The notes under the pieces are model-generated. The model was not told the DNA's origin, made no database searches, and saw only the letters and a list, made by a program, of their open reading frames with translations. The translations under genes and the position numbers were made by a program. A stretch of 64,000 bases of DNA from Streptomyces sp. NBC_00704. Its GTDB lineage: Bacteria > Actinomycetota > Actinomycetes > Streptomycetales > Streptomycetaceae. Positions 15,678-24,500 of the stretch are shown in pieces (position 1 is the stretch's first letter; each line of letters begins with the position of its first letter). The stretch lies in NCBI RefSeq assembly GCF_036226605.1, contig NZ_CP109000.1, positions 1,426,001-1,490,000 of the forward strand, read 5' to 3'.

Positions 15678-16619
15678 CTACTTGGGCGAGTCCGCCGCCG
15701 ACCGCGGCGGGACGGATCCCATCCGGGCGCAGGCGTCGACCAGACACTCCTCGACCTCGTCCAACGGCCTGCCCTCGGCTACCGACTTGGTCACGGCACG
15801 TGCCGCCGTCTGCACGGTGAGTGCGCGCGCCGGCACGTCGAGGGCGGGCCACGGGTCGCCCGCCGCGGGAACCGCGGGGCCGCCGCCGGCGCGGTAGGCG
15901 TCGAGGAAACGGGTCCACTCCTCGGGCGGGAGCAGGCCGCAGGCGAACCAGGCGGCGGGGCGGGCGAGGTCCCAGGCCGGGACGCCGACGCCGAGATCGT
16001 CGACGTCGATGAGCCGCCAGGGGCCGTCCGGCGCGGGATGGCGGACGAGCTGGCCGAGGTGGAGGTCGCCGTGGCAGAGGGCGGCTCCGGGCCCGGACGC
16101 CGCGGTCTCGGCGCGCGCCCACGCGGGCAGCGCCCGCCACGCGCCCAGGACGGCCGCGCTCGCCGGATGCGGCCCCGCGGCGGTCAGGCGGGCCACGGCC
16201 AGGGCGGCCTTGGCGGGGCCGCGCATCGGCGGCAGGCCGGCCGGGGCGGGCGTGCGGTGCAGACGGGCGAGCAGCGCGCCCGCGGCCTCCCAGGGAGCGG
16301 CGTCCGGGTCGGCCGGGTCCACCGGGGCACCGTACGGCCAGAAGGTCACGAGGCGGCCGTGCAGCCCGGCCAGGGCCGCCGCGAGCGGCGGGAGGAGAAC
16401 GTCGGGAAGAGCGGCGGCGACGGCCAGGCGTGCGGCCAGGTCCGCCCGGCCGGTGCCGGGGGCGTGCGCCTTCGCGACGGTGCCGGCGTGCCGGACGACG
16501 GTGGCGTCCGCGCGGTCGGCCAGGGTGGCCGCCGCCTCACAGGAGCAGTCCGTGACCGTGGAATGGGCGCGGGACGCGGCCCGCAGGGCGAGCTGGGCGA
16601 GCAGGGGACGGGCGGTCAC
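15678..16619 (-). CDS. Aminoglycoside/choline-type phosphotransferase family protein
   Basis: A 313-residue kinase-like protein from the GTG at 16619, preceded by GGAG 5 nt upstream. The catalytic loop ALCHGDLHLGQLVRH and the metal-binding WRLIDVDDLGVGVPAWDLA match the APH family (HGDLHxxQ and IDxDD). Family members phosphorylate antibiotics or metabolites; the substrate cannot be told, and resistance should not be assumed. It is monocistronic, 80 nt upstream of the zinc-ribbon gene. Confidence 0.8.
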   Translation of the reverse strand: MTARPLLAQLALRAASRAHSTVTDCSCEAAATLADRADATVVRHAGTVAKAHAPGTGRADLAARLAVAAALPDVLLPPLAAALAGLHGRLVTFWPYGAPVDPADPDAAPWEAAGALLARLHRTPAPAGLPPMRGPAKAALAVARLTAAGPHPASAAVLGAWRALPAWARAETAASGPGAALCHGDLHLGQLVRHPAPDGPWRLIDVDDLGVGVPAWDLARPAAWFACGLLPPEEWTRFLDAYRAGGGPAVPAAGDPWPALDVPARALTVQTAARAVTKSVAEGRPLDEVEECLVDACARMGSVPPRSAADSPK

Positions 16620-16945
16620 GGAACTCCAGAGGTGCGGCGTGCGGGTCGAGAGCCTGGCCGGCGGATCACCCCGCGGGGGCGGGCGCCGGACGTCCGCCCC
16701 GGGCGTGCGGTACGGATCATGCCCGGCGGGAAGCCGTCGCCGCCGTACGGCCCGAACCGCCGGGCAGGCGCTGCCGTGAGCGTACGCACCCACGCCGCCG
16801 GCCGGCCCGCGGGGGAAAAGCAATGCAGGCGCAGCTCCCCAGCTGCGCCTGCATCTCTTGCCGTCCGCCGCACCCCCGTCCCCACGGGGTTTCAAATGGG
16901 TGGATGTCCCCGCCCGGACCGCTCATCCGGGCCTGGGGTCGCCGC
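16620..16945. other. 326-bp intergenic region
   Basis: It contains the promoter region of the phosphotransferase gene and the terminator hairpin of the small membrane protein gene. I see no other feature; the overlapping frames are low-complexity. Confidence 0.5.
16823..16854 (-). terminator. Intrinsic terminator after small membrane protein gene
   Basis: A perfect 14-bp stem (ATGCAGGCGCAGCT at 16823-16836 with its complement at 16841-16854) and a 4-nt loop. On the minus strand it is followed by TGCTTTTCCC, a U-rich tail. Confidence 0.8.
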
Positions 16946-17140
16946 TCAGCGCCCCAGCATCACTCCCACGGACGACGCCTGTGTGGCCACTGTCTCCCAG
17001 CCGTCGAAGACGACGAGGAGCAGGACCGCCAGGGGAAGGGCCATCAGCGTCGCCACCAGGGGGTGGCGGCGGCCCGTTCGGCGAGGACGCGTGGTGTGTC
17101 CCGCTGTGCGGATCATCGTCCGCGGTGCCGTAAGGGCCAT
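16946..17140 (-). CDS. Small membrane protein, 64 residues
   Basis: Starts at the ATG at 17140 with GAGAGGG 3-4 nt upstream, a good ribosome site. A basic N-terminus (TRPRRTGRRHP) precedes one hydrophobic segment (LVATLMALPLAVLLLVVF, about residues 28-45) and a short outer tail (DGWETVATQASSVGVMLGR). No family is recognised. The strong ribosome site and following intrinsic terminator support a real gene. Confidence 0.65.
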   Translation of the reverse strand: MALTAPRTMIRTAGHTTRPRRTGRRHPLVATLMALPLAVLLLVVFDGWETVATQASSVGVMLGR

Positions 17141-17337
17141 GGTCCCTCTCCTGACCTGATCGGTTGTGGTCGGCAGCGGCGGGTGTCTGACCTCGGGGGA
17201 CGAGTGCTGCACCCGCCGCTTGACCTCAAATCTAGGCGGAGGGCCCTCGCCGCACGTCATGCCCTCGTACCGATTGCCGGGCCTCCCGGAGGATGAGCCA
17301 TGACCTGCGGACTACTCCCCTGGGTGGAGACCGGGAC

Positions 17338-17613
17338 CTAGGTCTCGGGGTCTTCCCGGAAGGGGTGCCCGCTGCGGGCCGGTATGTCCGAGCTCTCCTC
17401 CCGGGGGATCGGGTGCTCGACCAGGGCGAGCACCCTGTTGGCCATGAAACGGGCCGTACGCACCGGGGTGCCGTTTCGCGTGACTTCGCTCACTTCCACC
17501 ACCCCTCGACGTACCGCCGTCTCCACGCGGCGGCCCGCCCTGCTCGCCGTCACCTCGTATGTCCGGGTCGTGTCGCCGGCGTCGACGACTATCTCCACGC
17601 GGTCACCCTTCAC
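17338..17613 (-). CDS. Conserved hypothetical protein, 91 residues
   Basis: Sequence MKGDRVEIVVDAGDTTRTYE...VEVSEVTRNGTPVRTARFMANRVLALVEHPI reads as a compact beta-rich protein. The VEVSEVTRNGxPVRTARFMANRVLAL stretch seems to recur in Streptomyces proteins of unknown function (from memory). There is no signal or membrane segment. It diverges from the Ser/Thr kinase gene. Confidence 0.65.
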   Translation of the reverse strand: MKGDRVEIVVDAGDTTRTYEVTASRAGRRVETAVRRGVVEVSEVTRNGTPVRTARFMANRVLALVEHPIPREESSDIPARSGHPFREDPET

Positions 17614-17810
17614 GGGTTCAATCCCCCTTCTGAGGCAGGTGGGTTGAGATCACGGAGCCGCCAATGCGCTGCTGTTCCCAGGCCCCCTGACCACCTCTCA
17701 ATTCTCCCACCGGGCACTGACAATCGATCGGGGCCGGAGGGCGCGGCCTCTGCGCGCGAACGGCCGCGGAAACGTAAGCTGTGCCACGTCAAACGGACCG
17801 GGCAGCGGGG

Positions 17811-19208
17811 ATGAACATGGCGATGATGCGCCTGAGGCGCGAGGACCCGCGTGTCGTCGGCTCGTTCAGGCTTCACCGACGGCTCGGCGCGGGCGGCATG
17901 GGCGTCGTCTACCTGGGGTCCGACAAGAAGGGCCAGCGGGTCGCGCTGAAGGTGATCCGGCCTGATCTGGCCGAGGACCAGGAGTTCCGTTCGCGGTTCG
18001 CGCGCGAGGTGTCGGCCGCCCGGCGCATCCGGGGCGGGTGTACGGCGCGGCTGGTCGCGGCGGATCTGGACGCCGAACGCCCCTGGTTCGCCACCCAGTA
18101 CGTGCCCGGCCCCTCCCTGCACGACAAGGTCAACGACGAGGGGCCGCTCGGCGCCGCCGAGCTGGCCTCCATCGGGGCCGCGCTGTCCGAGGGGCTCGTC
18201 GCCGTCCACGAGGCCGGGGTCGTGCACCGGGACCTGAAGCCGTCCAACATCCTGCTCTCCCCCAAGGGCCCCCGGATCATCGACTTCGGCATCGCCTGGG
18301 CCACAGGAGCCTCGACGCTGACGCACGTGGGCACGGCGGTCGGCTCGCCCGGGTTCCTGGCGCCGGAGCAGGTGCGGGGTGCGCTGGTCACACCGGCCAC
18401 CGACGTGTTCTCGCTCGGCGCCACGCTCGCGTACGCCTCGACGGCCGACTCGCCCTTCGGGCACGGCAGTTCCGAGGTCATGCTCTACCGCGTGGTGCAC
18501 GAGGAACCGCAGCTGCACGGGGTGCCGGACGCGCTGGCGCCGCTGGTGCGGGCCTGTCTGGCGAAGGACCCGGAGGAACGGCCCAGCACCCTGGACCTCT
18601 CCCTGCGCCTGAAGGAGATCGCCACCCGCGAGGCGCAGGGTCTCGCGGAGGCGCGGCCGCCGGCGCCGCGGGCCGCCGAGGCGGACCGTCCCACCGGACG
18701 CCTCCCCGACACCGGCCGCTCGGAGCGCACGCTGCGCCACCAGAGCGGGCCCGGCACTCCTCCGCCGCGGGGCGGGACGCCGTCCTCGCGCGGCCCCGTT
18801 CACTCGCGCGGCGGGACGCCGGTCCGGGGCGGGAGCCCCTCCCGGGGCGGCGGCGCGCCGGGACCGCGGTCCGGGGCCCGGCCCGCTCCGGGCGCGCGCA
18901 ACACCCGTCCGGGCAACGGCGGCAGACCCGTGCCGCGCGGCGGGGCGGGCCGTCCGCGGCCGCGCGGCACCGGAACCTGGCGGCGGCCCGCGAACCCCCG
19001 GCTGCTGCGTCAGCGGATCTTCGTGTTCGTCGTGGTGACGCTGTTCGTGGCGCTCGGCATCGCCGTCGTCCAGGGCTGTGAGGGCCCCGCGCGCGGACTG
19101 GGCGTGGAGGACGGCGTCGTCCGCGACCGCCAGGAGCGGACGCCCCCCGCGCCGCACGTGCCGGTCGACGGGGCCGACCCGGCCGGGACACGTCCGCTCG
19201 GCGGCTGA
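17811..19208 (+). CDS. Membrane-anchored Ser/Thr protein kinase
   Basis: A 465-residue PknB-type kinase. The kinase domain spans about residues 15-270: LGAGGMGVVYLG (P-loop), VALKVI (ATP Lys), VVHRDLKPSNILL (catalytic loop), IIDFGIAWA (metal Asp) and GSPGFLAPEQV; all key residues are present. A long Pro/Arg/Gly-rich linker (about 290-400) leads to one membrane helix (IFVFVVVTLFVALGIAVVQ) and a short outer tail, with no PASTA repeats. Starts at 17811 or 17817 are both possible, in line with the GCGGGG ribosome site. Substrates are unknown. Confidence 0.9.
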   Translation: MNMAMMRLRREDPRVVGSFRLHRRLGAGGMGVVYLGSDKKGQRVALKVIRPDLAEDQEFRSRFAREVSAARRIRGGCTARLVAADLDAERPWFATQYVPGPSLHDKVNDEGPLGAAELASIGAALSEGLVAVHEAGVVHRDLKPSNILLSPKGPRIIDFGIAWATGASTLTHVGTAVGSPGFLAPEQVRGALVTPATDVFSLGATLAYASTADSPFGHGSSEVMLYRVVHEEPQLHGVPDALAPLVRACLAKDPEERPSTLDLSLRLKEIATREAQGLAEARPPAPRAAEADRPTGRLPDTGRSERTLRHQSGPGTPPPRGGTPSSRGPVHSRGGTPVRGGSPSRGGGAPGPRSGARPAPGARNTRPGNGGRPVPRGGAGRPRPRGTGTWRRPANPRLLRQRIFVFVVVTLFVALGIAVVQGCEGPARGLGVEDGVVRDRQERTPPAPHVPVDGADPAGTRPLGG

Positions 19209-19246
19209 CGCGCGCGGGCGCCCGCCGGGATGCGCGGCGCGGTGCC

Positions 19247-20065
19247 CTACTGCTGCGGGCGGCCCGTCGCCACGGCGTAGAAGGCGACCGCGGCCGCCGC
19301 GCCCACGTTGAGCGAGTCGACGCCGTGGGACATGGGGATGCGGACCCATTCGTCGGCGGCGACGAGCGCCTGGGTGGAGAGGCCGTCGGCCTCCGCGCCG
19401 AGCATGAGCGCCACCCTGTCCATCCGGTGCGGCGCCGCCTCGTCGAGACTGCGGGCCTTCTCGTCCGGGGTGAGGGCGAGAAGGGCGAAGCCGGCCTCCC
19501 GGACCGAGTCCAGGCTCTTGGGCCAGCTGTCGAGGCGGGCGTACGGCACGGAGAAGACGGCGCCCATCGACACCTTCACGCTGCGGCGGTACAGGGGGTC
19601 CGCGCAGTCCGGGGAGAGCAGCACGGCGTCCATGCCGAGGGCGGCCGCCGACCGGAAGATCGCGCCGATGTTGGTGTGGTCGTTGACGGACTCCATGACG
19701 ACGACCCGGCGGGCGCTGTGCAGGAGTTCGGTGGCCGTGGGCAGCGGCTTGCGCTGCATGGAGGCCAGCGCGCCGCGGTGGACGTGGTAGCCGGTGACCC
19801 GCTCGGCCAGCTCCGGGCCGACGGCGTAGACCGGCGCGGGCAGCTCGTCGATGACGTCGCGCATGACGTCGACCCACTTGGCGGAGAGCAGCATCGAACG
19901 CATCTCGTACCCGGCGTCCTTGGCCCGGCGGATGACCTTCTCGCCCTCGGCGATGAACAGGCCCTCGGCGGGCTCGCGCTTGCGGCGCAGCTCGACGTCG
20001 GTCAGGCCGGTGTAGTCGCGCAGGCGCGGGTCGTCGGGGTCGTCAACGGTGATGAGATCGGCCAC
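19247..20065 (-). CDS. TrmH/SpoU-family RNA 2'-O-methyltransferase
   Basis: A 272-residue protein. The C-terminal SPOUT domain shows the three motifs: NDHTNIGAIFRSAAALGMDAVLLS, ALMLGAEADGLS and IPMSHGVDSLNVGAAAAVAFY. These build the knotted SAM site of rRNA/tRNA ribose methylases. An N-terminal substrate-binding domain (about 1-100) is present. The exact RNA target is not predictable. It converges on the Ser/Thr kinase gene with 38 nt between stops. Confidence 0.88.
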   Translation of the reverse strand: MADLITVDDPDDPRLRDYTGLTDVELRRKREPAEGLFIAEGEKVIRRAKDAGYEMRSMLLSAKWVDVMRDVIDELPAPVYAVGPELAERVTGYHVHRGALASMQRKPLPTATELLHSARRVVVMESVNDHTNIGAIFRSAAALGMDAVLLSPDCADPLYRRSVKVSMGAVFSVPYARLDSWPKSLDSVREAGFALLALTPDEKARSLDEAAPHRMDRVALMLGAEADGLSTQALVAADEWVRIPMSHGVDSLNVGAAAAVAFYAVATGRPQQ

Positions 20066-20128
20066 AGGGTGATACTGCCTTGTCCTGGGTGTGGTGCCAA
20101 CGGCTCGGAACGGTTGCGTTACCGGCGG

Positions 20129-21361
20129 TTACTCCGAGGTCGGGGGGCCGACGGCGACGACCGCGCCGATGACGATCACCGCCGGGGGCCTGACCTCCTC
20201 GGTGCGGACCGCCTCGGCGACCGTCGCAAGGGTCGCGTCCACGCGCCGCTGGGCGGCCGTCGTGCCCTCCTGGACGAGGGCGACCGGGGTGCCGGGCGGC
20301 TTGCCGTGCGCGACGAGCGTCTCGGCGATCTTCCCGATCTTGTCGACGCCCATCAGGACCACCAGGGTGCCGGTGAGCTTCGCGAGGGACGCCCAGTCGA
20401 CCAGGGAGCGCTCGTCGTCCGGGGCCACGTGCCCGCTGACCACGGTGAACTCATGGGCGACCCCGCGGTGGGTGACCGGGATGCCGGCCGCGCCGGGCAC
20501 CGAGATCGAGCTGGAGATGCCCGGGACGACCGTGCAGGCGATGCCCGCCTCGGCGAGCGCCTGGAGCTCCTCCATGCCCCGGCCGAAGACGTACGGGTCG
20601 CCGCCCTTGAGCCGGACCACCGACTTGCCCTGCCTGGCGTGCTCGATGAGCGCGTTGTTGATGGCCTCCTGGGCCATGTACCGGCCGTAGGGGATCTTGG
20701 CCGCGTCGATCACCTCGACGTGCGGCGGGAGTTCGGCGAGGAGGTCGCGCGGGCCGAGCCGGTCGGCGATGACGACGTCCGCCTCGGCGAGCAGCCGGCG
20801 GCCGCGGACCGTGATCAGGTCCGGGTCGCCGGGGCCGCCGCCGACGAGGGCGACGCCCGGGGTCCGGGTGCGGTGGTGGGGGGCGACCAGGGTGCCGTCG
20901 CGTAGGCCCTCGACGACGGCGTCGCGCACGGCGGCCGTGTGGCGCGGGTCGCGCCCGCGGGCCGTCGTGGTGAGGACGGCGACCGTGACGCCCTCGCTGT
21001 GGCCGGTGGCCGGGGTCCAGGCGGTCGCGGCGTCGGCGTCGTCGGAGCGCACGCACCACACGCGGCAGGCCTCCGCCTCGGCCGAGGCCTGCCGGTTGGC
21101 GGCCGGGTCGCTGGTGGCGATCAGGGCGTACCAGGCGTCGGCGAGGTCTCCCTCGGCGTAGGGGCGCCTGGACCAGCGCAGCTCGCCCGCGTCCGCCATC
21201 GCCTCGACGGACGGAGTGGCCTCCGGGGAGACCAGGTGCACGTCGGCGCCCGCCCCGATCAGGGCGGGCAGGCGGCGCTGGGCGACCTGGCCGCCGCCGA
21301 GGACGACGACCCTGCGGCCGGCGAGACGGAGGCCCACGGGGTAGGCGGGGTGTTCGGCCAT
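20129..21361 (-). CDS. cobA: Uroporphyrinogen-III C-methyltransferase / siroheme synthase
   Basis: A 410-residue CysG-like fusion. Residues 1-150 form a precorrin-2 dehydrogenase-like Rossmann domain (VVVLGGGQVAQRRLPALIGAGADVHLVSPEA). Residues 160-405 form the SAM-dependent methyltransferase (VALVGGGPGDPDLITVRGRRLL, VVRLKGGDPYVFGRGMEELQAL, GIPVTHRGVAHEFTVVSGH). It makes precorrin-2, the branch point to siroheme and cobalamin. The ATG at 21361 is chosen because family members begin just before the GGGQVA motif. Neighbouring cobT and cbiET support a role in B12 supply. Confidence 0.92.
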   Translation of the reverse strand: MAEHPAYPVGLRLAGRRVVVLGGGQVAQRRLPALIGAGADVHLVSPEATPSVEAMADAGELRWSRRPYAEGDLADAWYALIATSDPAANRQASAEAEACRVWCVRSDDADAATAWTPATGHSEGVTVAVLTTTARGRDPRHTAAVRDAVVEGLRDGTLVAPHHRTRTPGVALVGGGPGDPDLITVRGRRLLAEADVVIADRLGPRDLLAELPPHVEVIDAAKIPYGRYMAQEAINNALIEHARQGKSVVRLKGGDPYVFGRGMEELQALAEAGIACTVVPGISSSISVPGAAGIPVTHRGVAHEFTVVSGHVAPDDERSLVDWASLAKLTGTLVVLMGVDKIGKIAETLVAHGKPPGTPVALVQEGTTAAQRRVDATLATVAEAVRTEEVRPPAVIVIGAVVAVGPPTSE

Positions 21362-21508
21362 GAGGGTGCGGCTCCTCGTACGGGCAGAGAGCAGTGGGCG
21401 GGCGCTGCGGCTCTGGAGCGGCCCTGACGTGCGCATTTTAGAGGTGCTTCAGCATGCGGCGGGGCCGGGGGCGGCACAAGCGCGTGCCGCCCGGCCCCGG
21501 AGCAGGTC

Positions 21509-24500
21509 CTACTTCTCGGTCACGCCCGCCGAGTCGAACGTCGCGACCTCGTGCATGGCGCGGGCCGTGCTCTGCACCAGCGGCAGGGCCAGCAGCGCGC
21601 CCGTGCCCTCGCCCAGGCGCAGGTCCAGGTCGACCAGCGGGCGCAGGCCCAGCTTGTTGAGGGCCGCCACATGGCCGGGCTCGGCGCTGCGGTGGCCCGC
21701 GATGCACGCCGCGAGCACCTCGGGGGCGATCGCCCGGGCGACCAGGGCGGCCGCGCCGGCGCTGACGCCGTCCAGGATCACGGGCGTGCGCAGGGAGGCG
21801 CCGCCGAGCAGCAGACCGACCATGGCCGCGTGCTCGAAGCCGCCGATCGCGGCGAGGACGCCGATCGGATCGGCCGGGTCGGGCTGGTGGAAGTCCAGCG
21901 CGCGGCGGACGACCTCGGTCTTGCGGGCGAGGGTCTCGTCGTTGATCCCGGTGCCGCGGCCGGTGACCTCGGCCGGGTCGGCGCCGGTGAAGACCGAGAT
22001 GAGGGCGGCGGACGCCGTGGTGTTCGCGATGCCCATCTCACCGGTGAGCAGCGCCTTGTTGCCGGCCGCCACCAGATCGCGGGCCGTCTCGATGCCGACC
22101 TCGATGGCCTGCCGGGCCTCCTCGCGGGTCATCGCGGGGCCGGTGGTCATGTCGGACGTGCCCGCGCGGATCTTGCGCGGCAGCAGACCGGGGGTGCCGG
22201 GCAGGTCGGCGGCCACGCCGACGTCCACCACGCAGACCTCCGCGCCGACCTGGGCCGCGAAGGCGTTGCAGACCGCTCCCCCGCCGAGGAAGTTGGCGAC
22301 CATCTGGGCCGTCACCTCCTGCGGCCACGGGGTGACGCCCTGGGCGTGCACGCCGTGGTCGCCGGCGAAGATCGCGACGGCCGCGGGCTCCGGGATGGGC
22401 GGCGGGCACTGCCGGGACAGCCCGGACAGCTGGGCGGAGATGATCTCCAGCATGCCGAGCGCGCCGGCCGGCTTCGTCATCCGCTTCTGCCGCTCCCAGG
22501 CCTCGCCGAGCGCCTTGGCGTCGAGCGGGCGGACGCTGGCGACGGTCTCGGCGAGCAGGTCGTGCGGGTCCTCGCCGGGCAGTGCGCGACGGCCGTACGT
22601 CTCCTCGTGGACGACCCAGGACAGCGGGCGGCGCTTGGCCCAGCCCGCCTGCATCAGCTCGGGCTCGTCCGGGAACTCGTCGACGTAGCCGACGCACAGG
22701 TAGGCGACCACTTCGAGGTGCTCGGGCAGACCCAGCGCGCGGACCATCTCGCGCTCGTCGAAGAAGCTGACCCAGCCGACGCCGAGGCCCTCGGCGCGCG
22801 CGGCGAGCCAGAGGTTCTCCACGGCGAGGGCGGAGGAGTACGGCGCCATCTGCGGCTGGGTGTGCCGGCCGAGGGTGTGCCGGCCGCCACGCGTGGGGTC
22901 GGCGGTGACCACGATGTTCACCGGCGTGTCGAGGATGGCCTCGATCTTCAGTTCCTTGAACTGCTTGGCCCGCCCCTTGGGCAGGGACTTCGCGTACGCG
23001 TCCCGCTGGCGGGTCGCCAGCTCGTGCATCGCCCGACGGGTGTCGGCCGAACGGATGACGACGAAGTCCCAGGGCTGCGAGTGCCCCACGGAGGGCGCGG
23101 TGTGCGCGGCCTCCAGGACGCGCAGCAGCACCTCGTGCGGGATCGGGTCGCTGCGGAAGCCGTTGCGGATGTCCCGGCGTTCGCGCATCACCTTCAGGAC
23201 GGCCGCGCGCTCGGCGTCGTCGTAGGCGGGGGCTGCCGGGCCGGCGGACTCTCGCGCTTCTTCCACGGGGACGGCCGGGCTCTCTTCCTGGTCGGCGGCC
23301 CTGGTCCGCAGGTCCTCCGGGCTCTGTACGACGTCGGGGTCGGCGTCGGCGTCGGTCTGGGTCTCGTGCTCCGCGTCGAAGGCCGCCGGGGCCTCGGTCA
23401 CGACGGGCTCGGCACCGCGCGGGGCGGGGACCGGAGCGGCGGGGACGGCGGAGAGGACGGCGGCCGTCTGCGCGACCGCCTCGGCCCCGGCTTCCGGTCC
23501 GGCCGTCGTCGGCTCGGGCCCCGGCTGCTGCGACTCGGGGGCCGCGACGACGTTCGGCGGGGCCGGCGCGAGGTGCTCCGCGGGGGGCTCCGAGGCTCCG
23601 GCGGGCACGGTCGGGGCCGACGGCAGGTCCGGCACGGGGTGGACCGACTCGGGCTGCTCCTGCTGCGGCACGGGGGCGGCCGCGTGCCGGAGTTCGGCGT
23701 CGGTCTCCTCGGCGGGCTGCGGGGCAACGGCCGCGGCGGGCTCGACGGGCGGCGCTTCGGCCGCGAGGGGAACGGCGGGCTCGTGAGCGGCGGGGACGGC
23801 GGGCTCGGGGGCGGAGGGGACGGCGGGCTCGGGGGCGGAGGGGACGGCGGGCTCGGGGGCGGAGGGGACGGCGGGCTCGGGGGCGGAGGGGACGGCGGGC
23901 TCGGGGGCGGAGGGCGCGGGAGCCGCTTCGTCGGAGGGTCCGGCGGGCTCGGACGCCGACAGCGTCTCAACCGCCCCGGCAGCCTCGGCGGTCTCTTCCG
24001 TCTCGGCGGTCTCTTCCGTCTCGGCAGCCTCTGCCGTCTCGGCAGCCTCTGCCGTCTCGGTCGTCTCGGTCGTCTCGGTCGTCTCGGCAGCCTCCATCGT
24101 CTCCGCCGGGGGCTGGACGACTGGGGTCGCGGGCTCCGGCGCGGAGGACGCGTCCGGGACGGCGGCGGCCGGAGTCTCGGGGTCGGCGTCCGGGGTGGGC
24201 GACGCGGTGTCCGCCGCGTGGACGGGCTGGGCGGCGACCGCGGCCTCGGCGGACGCTTCCGGCGCCTCCGACGGCGGCGCCGGTTCCTCGGCGGTCTGCC
24301 CGGCGCTCTGCTCGGCAACCGGTTCGGCGGGTGCCGCGACGGGCTCCGCCTGCGCCGCGGCGTCCGGCTCGACGACGGTCGCCGTGGGGGCGGCGAGCGC
24401 GGGCTCCGGGGCGGTGCCGGACGCGGGGGCCTCGAAGACCTGGGCGGCGGGCGTCTCCTCCGCGGACGCCTCCGGCTCCGGCGCTTCGGGGGTCACGGCC